Source: Bog-473 sp049513455 (lineage in GTDB: Bacteria; Actinomycetota; Acidimicrobiia; Acidimicrobiales; RAAP-2). From it: DNA of 50,025 bases. Where the stretch lies: the NCBI GenBank assembly GCA_049513455.1, contig JBEKWB010000018.1, positions 1 to 50,025 on the forward strand, in the 5' to 3' direction. The position numbers were made by a program, and so were the translations under genes. Below the pieces are notes generated by a model, which ran no database searches, was not told where the DNA came from, and was given only the letters and a program-made list of their open reading frames with translations. How positions within the stretch are numbered: the first letter of the stretch is position 1; every line of letters starts with the position of its first letter. Below are positions 1 to 8,663 of the stretch, in pieces.

Positions 1-359
1 ACCCTGATCAAGGCGTCGACGTGGGCGGCCCCGATGTCGCCGTTCTTCCAGGCCTCAGCGACCAGGGGCAGGGCAGAGAGGGCCTTGCCCCGGCGCAGCT
101 GGGCCCGGACCTCATTCTTGGGGACATGGCAGGTCGTGTCGATCCAGGCCGTGGCGGTCGTGGCCCCGTCGGCGGCCCACTCTCCCCACTGATCGAACGA
201 GCAGACGGCGCGCGCTTTGGCGCACTCAAGACGCGACCCCTGGCACTCGAGCGCCTTGATCGAGTCGCCATCGCAAAACAAAGAGGAGTCGTTCTCGGCC
301 AACCAGTCGAGGCCCTCGGTCAGGCGGGCGATCGCCTCGTCCGCTGATCTGATTTCCAT
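1..359 (-). CDS. DUF222 / 13E12-repeat HNH endonuclease-like protein, N-terminal part (runs off the left edge)
   Basis: Reading the minus strand from the ATG at 359-357 gives about 119 codons open to the window edge. The translation begins MEIRSADEAIARLTEGLDWL and has the charged, Ala-rich helical character of DUF222, ending in a segment like KNGDIGAAHVDALIR, which resembles the family's 'G.iS..Ha..I' stretch. In this family DUF222 is usually followed by a C-terminal HNH nuclease domain, which would lie outside the window. Such genes are abundant in actinobacterial genomes, often as multicopy 13E12-type repeats, and their role is unclear. A weak GGGGA sits almost on the start codon. Family call is from recognition of the sequence; nuclease function cannot be checked here. 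Confidence 0.7.
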   Translation of the reverse strand, partial: MEIRSADEAIARLTEGLDWLAENDSSLFCDGDSIKALECQGSRLECAKARAVCSFDQWGEWAADGATTATAWIDTTCHVPKNEVRAQLRRGKALSALPLVAEAWKNGDIGAAHVDALIR

Positions 360-529
360 GTCCCCATTGCACCATGGGGCTGTGACTGCGGGTGCTGCCT
401 CGGGAGGAGGTGCGCAGAACCGACGCAGCCAACCAGTTTCGGCAAACGAAAGCCGGCGCGACTCCGGCACTTGTCACAACGAGACGCGATGCTCCACTCG
501 CGACATCGCGGAGCGAAGGAGGAGTCGGC

Positions 530-925
530 ATGGCCATGTGCCCACAGTGCGAGGGCGAGATGATGGACGAGATCAGTTGTCTGTCCGACCCCATCGCCAT
601 CGGTGGAGATTTTTTCGAGCCCATTCGTTGGGGGGAGGAGAGAAGGAGCTCCCGCTGGGTCATCGACTTCCCCTGTCGGGATTGCAGGACTCCCATCGGG
701 GGTGTCCATCATCCGGGCTGTTGTGTAGAGCGGTGCCCCGCGTGTCTCGGTCAGGCGCTCGGGTGTCCGTGCTTCGGCGATCCCGACGATGACCTCGGCG
801 ACGTGAGCGGCGACGGCGTGTACCTCGACGTCGGGAGCCGTAGCGCTGGCGACGATCTCGCCGCCCACGTCCGCCTCAGCACCCGGTGCCGGGCCCACCT
901 CTTTCACCGCTACTTTCGGCGGTAG
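530..925 (+). CDS. Small cysteine-rich (zinc-ribbon-like) hypothetical protein
   Basis: 131 residues starting at ATG 530. An in-frame upstream extension to 392 exists, but AAGGAGGAG seven bases before 530 fixes the start. The protein opens with MAMCPQCEGE and has a second cluster with CRDC, CC, CPAC and CPC spacing between about residues 46 and 82, giving at least ten cysteines. That pattern suggests one or two structural metal sites, like zinc-ribbon or rubredoxin-type knuckles. The last 50 residues are acidic then basic, without recognisable motifs. It is convergent with the hopanoid operon, 34 bases from the hpnH stop. I do not recognise a family. Confidence 0.65.
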   Translation: MAMCPQCEGEMMDEISCLSDPIAIGGDFFEPIRWGEERRSSRWVIDFPCRDCRTPIGGVHHPGCCVERCPACLGQALGCPCFGDPDDDLGDVSGDGVYLDVGSRSAGDDLAAHVRLSTRCRAHLFHRYFRR

Positions 926-944
926 GCGCTTCCGGCTGGCGCCT
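924..944. terminator. Hairpin between convergent genes
   Basis: Perfect 6-bp arms AGGCGC (924-929) and GCGCCT (939-944) with a 9-nt loop, in the 34-bp gap between the end of the cysteine-rich gene and the end of hpnH. There is no T-tract on either strand, so intrinsic termination is only a possibility. Confidence 0.4.
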
Positions 945-959
945 CCGGCGTGCCTCGGT

Positions 960-1967
960 TCAGTGTGTCGACACCAGGGCCCGGAGAGATTGGCGCAGGG
1001 ACCCCATGGTGGCAATCACCGCACTCGGCTCATACCCGCAGTGGGCCATGCAATTGGCGCAGCGGTCGTCCTTGCCTCTCCCGTACGCATCCCAGTCGGT
1101 CGTTTCGATCAGCTCCTTGTAGGAGCTCGCGTACCCGTCCGCCATCAGGTAGCACGGCCGCTGCCAACCGAGTACCGAGTAGCTCGGGACTCCCCACGCC
1201 GTGCACTGGAAGTCAGACTTACCCTCTAAGAAGTCCAGGAAGAGGGGGGAGTGGTTCAACCGCCACTTCTTCCGGTGTTTCTGCCCGAAGGCGTCGGCGA
1301 ACAGCTTCTGGGTCTGCTCCACCCCGAGGAAGTGCTCCTGATCGGGCGCCTTCTCGTAGGCGTAGGCCGGAGAGATCATCATGGCGTCGACGCCGAGATC
1401 GTCGTTGAGGAAGTCGAGCACGTCACGTACCGTCTTCGGGGAGTCCGTGTTGAAAAAGGTCGAGTTGGTCGTGACCCGAAAGCCCCGTTCCTTGGCGAGC
1501 CGGATTGCCGCCACCGCCTCATCGAAGACCCCCTCGCGATCGACGGCGGCATCGTGCCGCTCGCGCAACCCGTCGACATGCACCACCCACGAGAAGAAGT
1601 GCGACGGGGTGAAGCGGTCGATACGCCGACTCAGGAGTACCGCGTTGGTGCACAGATAGACGTAGATCTTGCGGCGAATGAGCTCGTCCACCATGGCGGC
1701 GATATCGGGGTGGAGCAACGGCTCCCCTCCGGCTATGGAGACCATCGGCGTGCCGCACTCCTCGACCGCGTTGACCACATCCTCCACGGAGAGCCGCTTC
1801 CGCAGGATGTCCGTCGGGTGCTGGATTTTGCCGCACCCGGGGCACGACAGGTTGCAGGCGAACAGGGGCTCGATCTCGACGATGAAGGGATAGCGGCTGT
1901 CGCCCTTCAGCCTCTTACGAAGGAAGTAGGAACCGACCCGTATGTTCTGTCGCAATGGAATGGGCAT
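960..1967 (-). CDS. hpnH: Hopanoid C35 radical SAM protein HpnH (adenosylhopane synthase)
   Basis: 335 residues. HpnH joins the 5'-deoxyadenosyl group to diploptene to make adenosylhopane, the first C35 hopanoid step. The radical SAM cluster motif CNLSCPGC is at residues 38-45 (C38, C42, C45), followed by GGEPL; the C-terminal cysteine set (C..C..CANCMAHCGYEP) is typical of HpnH. The ATG at 1967 overlaps the TGA of the hpnG/ispH fusion by one base (TGATG), indicating translational coupling, and is the natural start because upstream in-frame sequence is the neighbour's antisense-like frame. Last gene of the hopanoid operon. Confidence 0.93.
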   Translation of the reverse strand: MPIPLRQNIRVGSYFLRKRLKGDSRYPFIVEIEPLFACNLSCPGCGKIQHPTDILRKRLSVEDVVNAVEECGTPMVSIAGGEPLLHPDIAAMVDELIRRKIYVYLCTNAVLLSRRIDRFTPSHFFSWVVHVDGLRERHDAAVDREGVFDEAVAAIRLAKERGFRVTTNSTFFNTDSPKTVRDVLDFLNDDLGVDAMMISPAYAYEKAPDQEHFLGVEQTQKLFADAFGQKHRKKWRLNHSPLFLDFLEGKSDFQCTAWGVPSYSVLGWQRPCYLMADGYASSYKELIETTDWDAYGRGKDDRCANCMAHCGYEPSAVIATMGSLRQSLRALVSTH

Positions 1968-3445
1968 CAGCGCACCTGCCTTGGTAGGGAGAATTGGACG
2001 GTTTCCTCGACGGTCCGGTGCTCGGTCACCGTGGCCGGCCCGAGGGTGCGGAGCGTGACGACGACCTCGCGCACGAGTGCCTCGGGGGCTGACGCACCGG
2101 CGGTGACGCCGATGGTGGTCACGTCGTCGAGCCAGCTGAGGCGAATTTCCGAGGCATCCTCGATGAGCTCGGCCCGACAACCCTCGCGGCGGCCGACCTC
2201 GACGAGCCGAAGGGTGTTGGAGGAGTTGGTCGAGCCGACGACGAGAATGAGCTCACAACGCCGCGCCAGCTCGCGCACGGCCTCCTGCCGGTTCTGCGTG
2301 GCGTAACAGATGTCATTCGTCGCCGGGCCCACGAGCCGGGGGAACCGGAGGCGCATCGCACCGATTATCTCGGCCGTCTCGTCGATCGACAGCGTCGTCT
2401 GGGTGAGGTACGCCACGTCGTCCGTCTCGGAAAACGGGAGGTCCGCCACGTCCTCGGACCGTTGCACGAGGCGGATTCGATCCGGAGCCTCCCCAAGGGT
2501 TCCGACCACCTCCTCGTGTTCGGCGTGACCGACGAGGACGATCTGGTAGTCCTGCGCCAGGTAGCGACGGGCCTCATGGTGAACCTTTGCCACCAGCGGG
2601 CAGGTGGCGTCGATCACCGTCAGGTCCGGCCGGTCTGCCGCAGCACTGCGGACCGCCGGGGAGACCCCGTGCGCGGCCAGGACCACCGTCGCCCCGTCGG
2701 GCGCCTCGCTGAGCTCGGCCACGAAGACGGCACCCTTGGCTTCCAGGTCGGCCACGACGTGGGCGTTGTGGACGATCTGCCGGCGCACGTAGACCGGCGC
2801 GCCAAAGCGCTCGAGCGCGCGCTCGACGATATCGATGGCCCGCTCGACGCCGGCGCAGAACGAGCGCGGGCTGGCCAGGACGACGTCATGGGCGCCGCTG
2901 GCCCGGGCCCAGCGCTCGAGCGACGTGCGGACGCCGAGCAGCGACCCGAGCCCGCGGAGCGGGACGTTCGTGGTTCCCGTCCCTCCCGTCTCCACGATCG
3001 CCCGCACGACGGCGATCGGATGGTCCGGTAGCTGGCGGGCCAACCAGGCGGACTCCATGTCCCAGGCGATGGCGCCGTCGTCGGCCAGGACCTTCGCCTC
3101 TTCGGCGGATAGGGGCCACGAAGAGGAGACGAGTGGTCCCGTCCGGACGTGGAGGCCCAGGCGCTGGAGATCGCGGGCCACCAGGTCCGCAGCGGGAAGG
3201 CGACGTGGTGGCATCCCGTCGGTGGTCCGGAGCTCGGTGGCCACGACCAGGGCTCCCGGCGTCAGGCCGGGGTCCAATCGCCGGGCAATGCCCGCAAGGG
3301 CCACCGGCGTCCCGGCCGCCAACGACTCCCTCATGCGGGCCCCGGTTGTGCCCGCCTGCTCCATGCCGACGCCGGTGAGCATGACGCCCCCGCCTATCGC
3401 CTCGGCCTCGCTGCGCACGGCCGTCAAGACGGCGAGATCAGCCAC
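1967..3445 (-). CDS. ispH: Fusion of HpnG-like nucleoside phosphorylase domain with IspH (HMBPP reductase)
   Basis: 492 residues, GTG start overlapping the shc stop by 8 nt. Residues 1 to about 184 look like a purine-nucleosidase domain of the HpnG type (opening LAVLTAVRSEAEAI, GVGMEQA near 25-31, DMES at 129-132); HpnG releases adenine from adenosylhopane. Residues 187-492 are a full IspH: iron-sulfur cysteines at C197 (SFCAGV), C282 (ATCPLV) and C380 (ICYATQNRQ), plus H226, H259, H310 and E312 (GHAEHEEV) and STNSSN. IspH makes IPP/DMAPP from HMBPP. In other hopanoid clusters hpnG stands alone in exactly this slot between shc and hpnH. The HpnG half has GIARRL where such enzymes usually show a glycine-rich G-x-GG, so its activity is less certain than that of IspH. 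Confidence 0.9.
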   Translation of the reverse strand: MADLAVLTAVRSEAEAIGGGVMLTGVGMEQAGTTGARMRESLAAGTPVALAGIARRLDPGLTPGALVVATELRTTDGMPPRRLPAADLVARDLQRLGLHVRTGPLVSSSWPLSAEEAKVLADDGAIAWDMESAWLARQLPDHPIAVVRAIVETGGTGTTNVPLRGLGSLLGVRTSLERWARASGAHDVVLASPRSFCAGVERAIDIVERALERFGAPVYVRRQIVHNAHVVADLEAKGAVFVAELSEAPDGATVVLAAHGVSPAVRSAAADRPDLTVIDATCPLVAKVHHEARRYLAQDYQIVLVGHAEHEEVVGTLGEAPDRIRLVQRSEDVADLPFSETDDVAYLTQTTLSIDETAEIIGAMRLRFPRLVGPATNDICYATQNRQEAVRELARRCELILVVGSTNSSNTLRLVEVGRREGCRAELIEDASEIRLSWLDDVTTIGVTAGASAPEALVREVVVTLRTLGPATVTEHRTVEETVQFSLPRQVR

Positions 3446-5423
3446 GGTCCCACCCCCGCACGTACCGACCGAGCGCCATCACCGGGAAGACCAGGTGGTA
3501 GAGGTGGTAGTTGATGGAGAAGTCCCCGGGAAAGCCCGTACCGGTGAACCACGTCTCGTCCCACGTCCCGTCGGCCCGCTGGGTCCCGACGAGAAAGTCC
3601 ACGCCCCGTTCGATCGCCGGGCCACTTTCGCCCGCGGCCAGCAGGGCAAGGAGAGCCCAGGCGGTCTGACTGGCATTGGACGTCCCGCGGCCCCGGTAGC
3701 CGAGGTCGCCGTAGGAGCGGAGGTCCTCGCCCCATCCGCCGTCGTCGTTCTGATGCGATTCGACCCAGGCCACGGCGCGGCGCACGGCGGGGTGTCCGGG
3801 GGAAATTCCAGCCGCGATCAGGGCAGGGACGACGGCACCCGTCCCGTAGAGGTGGTTGACGCCCCACCGGCCGAACCAGGACCCGTCGGGCTCCTGGGCC
3901 CCGAGCAGCCACGCCACCCCCCGCGCGGCGGCATCGGCGTCGCGACCGAGAATCGACAGCATCTCGACGACATGGGCGGTCACGTCGGCGCTCGGCGGAT
4001 CTATGAGTTCGCCGAAGTCGCAGAAGGGCAGCTCACGACAGAGCGCACGGGTATTGTCGACGTCGAACGCCCCCCAGCCCCCGTCGCGGCACTGCATGCC
4101 CGCGGTCCAGTCCGCGGCGCGCGTCACCGCTCCGTTGTCGGGCACATCCGTCCGCCGCAGGGCGAGCAGAACCTCGGCCGTGTCGTCGATGTCGGGGTAG
4201 TTGTCGTTGGCGAATTCGAAGGCCCAACCTCCGGGGGCCAGGTCGGGACGCCGTACGGTCCAGTCCCCCGGCACCGTGATCTCCTCGTCCACCAACCAGC
4301 GTCCCGCCGCGCGCAGATGCGGATCGTCGGGAGCGACGCCGGCGTCGGCCAGGGCCACCACCGCCAGGGCGGTATCCCACACAGGGGACTGGCAGGCCTC
4401 GATGCGCCGCCCGGCGTCATCTTCGATGGTGAAACCCTCCAGGCCGTCCAGCCCGGCCTGCATCACGGGGTGGTCCAGGGCATAGCCCTGCAGGTGCAAT
4501 GCCATGAGCGAGTAGACCCACGGCGGCTGGATGCCCCCCCATGAACCGTCGGCCTCCTGGCGCTTGAGGATCCAGCGCTCGGCCGCGCCGAGCGAGAACC
4601 GGCGCAGTGCACGCAGTGGTCGCCGCTCGTAGGCGTGCAGGAGCCGGTCGAGAAGGTCGAACCGCCCCGCCCACGAGGTGAGTGGCCGGTGCCGGGCCGG
4701 AGCCGGACCCACGTCCAACTCCCCGATCTCGACGGAGAGCGGGCGCACGGGTCGGTGCGCGCTGATCACGGTGAGGGCGACCACCGTCTGACGGGCCCAG
4801 CACGCGAAGTCGTAAATGTTCAGGGGAATCGACGGCGGCAGCAGCATGAGCTCGGGAGGCATGACGGGCAGGCGTTCCCAGGGCCACTGGCCGAAGAGGG
4901 CCAGCCAGATACGGGTGAAGACCCTGCTGGCTCCGATCCCCCCGGCCTGACGGATGTAGGTCGAGGCCCGGCGCATGTGCGGGTCATCGACCGCGTCGCC
5001 GGCGAGCCGGAGCGCCACGTACGCCTCGATGGTCGTCGAGAGGTCCGGCGGGCCGCCGTAGTACGTGGCCCAGGTGCCATCGTCGCGCTGACGCGAGCGA
5101 ATCCACTTGGCTGCGCCGGCGGTCTGCCGCTCCGTGCGGATACCGAGGAACTGGCGCAGGAGGAGGTCCTCGGCGTCCATCGTGACGTTGGTCTCCAGCT
5201 CGCCCTTCCACCAGCCCTCGTGGTGCTGTCGATCCTTGAGCGCCGCGACCGACCGTTCCAAGCTGGCGGCAGCGGCGGTCATGGAGTGGACCGGGGAGCC
5301 GCTGCTTCCTCCGCCCCCCACCGGCGATTGGCCCCCGGCCAGCGATTGGCTCTCCGCCAGCCCTTGGCGCCCCGTCGCCGGTCCTTCGGGATCCGTCACG
5401 TACGCGGTGGGATTGACCGTCAC
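3438..5423 (-). CDS. shc: Squalene-hopene cyclase
   Basis: 661 residues from the GTG at 5423, which overlaps the upstream TGA as GTGA; a downstream ATG at 5282 (residue 48) is an alternative, because residues 1-47 are Gly/Ser-rich and unlike the family. Shc protonates and cyclises squalene to hopene/hopanol at the membrane. The catalytic DxDD motif reads DIDD at residues 411-414, in the context YPDIDDTAEV. QW repeats are visible (EADGSWGG, CRDGGWGAF, EPDGSWFG, NDDGGWGED, RADGTWDET), and the C-terminal FPGDFSINYHLY is typical of SHC. Length fits the family (about 630-720). Fifth gene of the operon. Confidence 0.95.
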   Translation of the reverse strand: MTVNPTAYVTDPEGPATGRQGLAESQSLAGGQSPVGGGGSSGSPVHSMTAAAASLERSVAALKDRQHHEGWWKGELETNVTMDAEDLLLRQFLGIRTERQTAGAAKWIRSRQRDDGTWATYYGGPPDLSTTIEAYVALRLAGDAVDDPHMRRASTYIRQAGGIGASRVFTRIWLALFGQWPWERLPVMPPELMLLPPSIPLNIYDFACWARQTVVALTVISAHRPVRPLSVEIGELDVGPAPARHRPLTSWAGRFDLLDRLLHAYERRPLRALRRFSLGAAERWILKRQEADGSWGGIQPPWVYSLMALHLQGYALDHPVMQAGLDGLEGFTIEDDAGRRIEACQSPVWDTALAVVALADAGVAPDDPHLRAAGRWLVDEEITVPGDWTVRRPDLAPGGWAFEFANDNYPDIDDTAEVLLALRRTDVPDNGAVTRAADWTAGMQCRDGGWGAFDVDNTRALCRELPFCDFGELIDPPSADVTAHVVEMLSILGRDADAAARGVAWLLGAQEPDGSWFGRWGVNHLYGTGAVVPALIAAGISPGHPAVRRAVAWVESHQNDDGGWGEDLRSYGDLGYRGRGTSNASQTAWALLALLAAGESGPAIERGVDFLVGTQRADGTWDETWFTGTGFPGDFSINYHLYHLVFPVMALGRYVRGWDRG

Positions 5424-6424
5424 CGGTCGCGCTCCGTCACGAACCGGGCAATGGCCACGAGGTCGCTCCGGGGACCGGGCACCAGCGACACCCGGTCCAG
5501 TGCGGCCAGAGCCAGGTCGAGGTACTCGTCGGCCAACGCCACGGTGGCATCCCGGGCGCCGCAGTCTTCGATCAGCGACCGTGCCCGTTCCACGTCCGCC
5601 GGCGAGAGATCGCCTTCGAGCAGGTCCCGTAGTTCGGGCAGGTTGTGGTCGGCCCGGGCCAGTGCAATGGAGACCGGCAGCGTCTTCTTGTGCTGCACGA
5701 GGTCGCTGCCCACCGGTTTTCCGGTGCGGGCCGGCTCGCCCCAGATACCGAGCAGGTCGTCGACCGCCTGAAAGGCCGTCCCGACGTGCGAGCCGAACTC
5801 GGCGAGCGCGGCGACCGTGGCGTCGGGGGCACCGGCGAGGATGGCCCCCAGCGAGACCGCGCACGCCAGGAGCGCCGAGGTCTTGCCGCGCTCCATGTCG
5901 AGGCACTCGGCCACGGACACCGACGGCCGGGACTCGAACGCCATGTCGTCGCCCTGGCCGGCGATCATCACCTGGGTGGCCTCAACCAGGCACGCGGCGG
6001 CGCGCACACGCTCGGCCGTCGGGTGTTCGAGCATGACCTGGAGCGCGAGCGTGGCGAGCGCGTCGCCGGCAATGATGGCCTTCCCGATCCCGAACTCGCT
6101 CCATACCGTGGCGCGGTGTCGCCGCTCGGTGTCGCCGTCGATGATGTCGTCGTGGATGAGCGAGAAGTTGTGGATCAGCTCGATGGCCACGGCGCCGACC
6201 ACGCCGGTCTCCTCGGTTGCTCCTGCGGCCGAGGCCGAGAGGAGGGAGAGGGCGGCACGCACCCGCTTCCCGCCGCCGGCCAGGTGGTGGTGCACCGGTT
6301 CCTGCAGGGACGGGCTCAGCCGCCCGACGGCGGCATCGAGCGCCGGTGCCACGATCCGCGCCGCGCGTGTCAGTGACGCCGATGCGGCGGCGTTGGCGTT
6401 GGGCGGGAGGGCGTAGGTGGTCAC
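5420..6424 (-). CDS. Polyprenyl diphosphate synthase (FPP/GGPP synthase type)
   Basis: 334 residues, GTG start in a GTGA overlap with the hpnE stop. It condenses IPP with allylic diphosphates, most likely to supply FPP (or GGPP) to the squalene branch. GGKRVRA lies at 51-57, the first Asp-rich motif is DDIID at 92-96, and the second is DDLLG at 222-226, lacking the last Asp as in many actinobacterial enzymes. The neighbours HpnC, D and E use FPP, and the position between hpnE and shc matches the gene order known from Streptomyces hopanoid clusters. Chain length cannot be read with confidence. Confidence 0.9.
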   Translation of the reverse strand: MTTYALPPNANAAASASLTRAARIVAPALDAAVGRLSPSLQEPVHHHLAGGGKRVRAALSLLSASAAGATEETGVVGAVAIELIHNFSLIHDDIIDGDTERRHRATVWSEFGIGKAIIAGDALATLALQVMLEHPTAERVRAAACLVEATQVMIAGQGDDMAFESRPSVSVAECLDMERGKTSALLACAVSLGAILAGAPDATVAALAEFGSHVGTAFQAVDDLLGIWGEPARTGKPVGSDLVQHKKTLPVSIALARADHNLPELRDLLEGDLSPADVERARSLIEDCGARDATVALADEYLDLALAALDRVSLVPGPRSDLVAIARFVTERDR

Positions 6425-7830
6425 CGCGCCGCCCACTCGAGCCGTCGGGTGGGCGAGCCGGATCGGCCGGGCGTCCCGGGTCGGCGGCGCATGACATGCG
6501 GGGCGGGCGTGGCGTGCCCGCCTTCGTCCAGGAGTGCCCGTGCCGCCGTCGTACCACTTTGCACGGCGCCCTCCATGGTCGCCGGCCACCCTGTGTCGCA
6601 CCACGCGCCGGCCAGGAAGAGGCCCGGGACCGATGTCCGGGAACCCGGGCGGAGGGCGGCCGTGCCCGGTGCCCCCCGGAACGTGGCGGCGCGCTCGCGG
6701 GTGACGACGCCGTCGACGAGCCGGGCCGTCCGCGCGACGGGCAGAAGGGTCTGCAATGCGGCGAAGAACACCCCGACGAGCTGGGCCGACGACTGGGCGA
6801 TGTAGTCGTCGGCGGCCGAGAGGGAGATGGACAGGCACTGGCCGCTGCGCACACCACTCGAGGCGGTGCGATCGAAGATGAACTGGATCGGCGAGTCGAC
6901 GACGGCGGCCAGTGCAAGATCCGTCACCGGCCTGTCGAGTACGAGGTGGACGTTGACGATCGGTGACTGGCCGAGACCCATCTCCACCGGGAGGACACCG
7001 TCGGGCACGAGTCGCTGCGCCACCTCGGGCGGCGTGGCGACCACCACGGCGTCGGCCACCTGGTTCCGCTCGGCGCTCACCACGTCGAAGCCGCCGGCGC
7101 GCCGGGCCGCTACCGCTTGCACCCGCGCCCCGAGCACCACCTCGACTCCGGCCTTGTCCAACGCCCGGGCGGAACGATCGCCGTGCAGCTCGCCGAGCGG
7201 CACGGTCGACCAGCCCACATCCCCGGCATCGGCCCGATCCAGCAGACCGGTCCGGAAGACCTTGACCGCAAGGGCGAGCGACGCCTCCGCGGCCGGGACA
7301 TTCATCGTCGGCAACGCGATGAGGTTCCATAGCCGCTCGATCGCTCGATCGCTCTGACCGTGACGGGACAGCCAACTCCCGAAGGTGACCGAATCGAGCG
7401 CCGGATCCGCCGGGTCGAGACGGCTCAGCGCCAGCGCAGGCCAGGCCAGCCGCACGCGGTCGCCGATCCCCAAATGCGTGTAACGGGCCAGCGACGGAGC
7501 GAGGTGAAACGGCGCCCGCAGCGAGCCCCGTCCGATTGACGCCCGCACGCCCTTCGGGGAGAGCACCGGGATGTCGAGTCGCGGTTGGAGATAGACGGCG
7601 TCGGCCGCGCCTATACGCTCGAGGAATTCGAGGTAGGCCGAACAGCAGCGCAGGAACACGTGCTGCCCGTTGTCGAATGACAGGCCGTTGCGCCAGAAGG
7701 ACCAGGTGAGCCCCCCGAGCCTCTGGCGCCTCTCGAGCAACGTCACCTCGGACCCGGCGTCGGCCAGGGTGAGGGCCGCGCTGATGCCGGACAGGCCACC
7801 GCCGATCACGACCACCCGGGGCGGGCTCAT
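6421..7830 (-). CDS. hpnE: Hydroxysqualene dehydroxylase / squalene-forming FAD oxidoreductase HpnE
   Basis: 469 residues, with ATG at 7830 overlapping the hpnD TGA as ATGA. HpnE reduces hydroxysqualene to squalene, the last step of the HpnCDE route from FPP. The N-terminus carries a Rossmann FAD motif (VVVIGGGLSGISAA) followed by LLERRQRLGG and the family-typical FDNGQHVFLRCC. The C-terminus has GLFLAGAWCDTGWPATMEGAVQSG, summarised as a second FAD-contact segment of the phytoene-desaturase superfamily. Third gene of the operon, tightly coupled on both sides. Confidence 0.93.
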   Translation of the reverse strand: MSPPRVVVIGGGLSGISAALTLADAGSEVTLLERRQRLGGLTWSFWRNGLSFDNGQHVFLRCCSAYLEFLERIGAADAVYLQPRLDIPVLSPKGVRASIGRGSLRAPFHLAPSLARYTHLGIGDRVRLAWPALALSRLDPADPALDSVTFGSWLSRHGQSDRAIERLWNLIALPTMNVPAAEASLALAVKVFRTGLLDRADAGDVGWSTVPLGELHGDRSARALDKAGVEVVLGARVQAVAARRAGGFDVVSAERNQVADAVVVATPPEVAQRLVPDGVLPVEMGLGQSPIVNVHLVLDRPVTDLALAAVVDSPIQFIFDRTASSGVRSGQCLSISLSAADDYIAQSSAQLVGVFFAALQTLLPVARTARLVDGVVTRERAATFRGAPGTAALRPGSRTSVPGLFLAGAWCDTGWPATMEGAVQSGTTAARALLDEGGHATPAPHVMRRRPGTPGRSGSPTRRLEWAAR

Positions 7831-8663
7831 ACCCGGGCCCCGACGATGCACTTTCCGGCGATCCAGACCTTTTCTGCCGCAGGCAGCGAGAGCCGGCGCT
7901 GAGTCACGGCCATGGGATCCCGCTCGATGTGGATGAGGAGGCGGTGGTAGATGCCGGCCATCGCGCCGACACACGCACGGCTCCGGTGATTGAGGAGAGG
8001 GAGAAGCTGCAGCCCCCGCTCGAACCACTCGTGCACGCGGGCGCACTCGAAGGCCACCAGCTCGGCCAGGGCCGTGGCGCTGCCCGACAGGTCGGCCGGG
8101 CAACCCACGGCCGCGGCGTCCGATGCCGGCAGGTAGACCCGCCCGTTGCCGCGATCTTCGAGGACATCCCGCAGAATGTTGGTGAGCTGGAGTGCGACCC
8201 CGAGGTCGTCGGCCAACTCGACCGCTCTGGGGTCGGTCGTGCCGAACACCGCGAGTGAGAGGCGCCCGATGGACCCCGCGACCAGCCGGCAGTAGACCAC
8301 GAGGTCGTCGAACGTGGCGTAGGAGGTCCCGCGCACGTCACGCTCGCACCCGTCGATCAGCTCGTCGAAGGCGCCCAGGGGCAGCTGGTACTGGCGGGTG
8401 GCGGCGGCCACGGCGACCAACACGGGATCCTCCGTGTCCGGTGCGATGGGGTGGAGGCTGTCACGAACCTGGGCCAATTCGACGAGCTTCTGCGCGGGAG
8501 GTGCCGTGCCGTCGCCGATGTCATCGATGCGACGGGCGAGGGCGTAGACGGACGAAAGGGCCTGGCGCTCCGGAGGCCGAAGCAGCCGGATGCCATACCC
8601 GAAGTTCTTGGCCTCACGCCGGGTGATCTCCTCGCAGGCCCGGTAGGCGGTCTCGGTCTTCAT
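7827..8663 (-). CDS. hpnD: Presqualene diphosphate synthase HpnD
   Basis: 278 residues. HpnD condenses two FPP to presqualene diphosphate. The N-terminus AYRACEEITRREAKNFGYGI is characteristic of HpnD. The two Asp-rich motifs of the squalene/phytoene synthase fold are present: DDIGD near residue 47 and NILRDVLED near residue 162, followed by GRVYLP. Both ends overlap neighbours by 4 nt (ATGA). It is distinguished from the paralogue hpnC next door by its N-terminus and by position. Confidence 0.93.
   Translation of the reverse strand: MKTETAYRACEEITRREAKNFGYGIRLLRPPERQALSSVYALARRIDDIGDGTAPPAQKLVELAQVRDSLHPIAPDTEDPVLVAVAAATRQYQLPLGAFDELIDGCERDVRGTSYATFDDLVVYCRLVAGSIGRLSLAVFGTTDPRAVELADDLGVALQLTNILRDVLEDRGNGRVYLPASDAAAVGCPADLSGSATALAELVAFECARVHEWFERGLQLLPLLNHRSRACVGAMAGIYHRLLIHIERDPMAVTQRRLSLPAAEKVWIAGKCIVGARV

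Noticed and set aside
2835..4544. 569-codon open frame on the plus strand
   Set aside because: Antisense to the ispH fusion and shc; Arg/Pro/Gly-rich translation without motifs, an effect of high GC at third positions.
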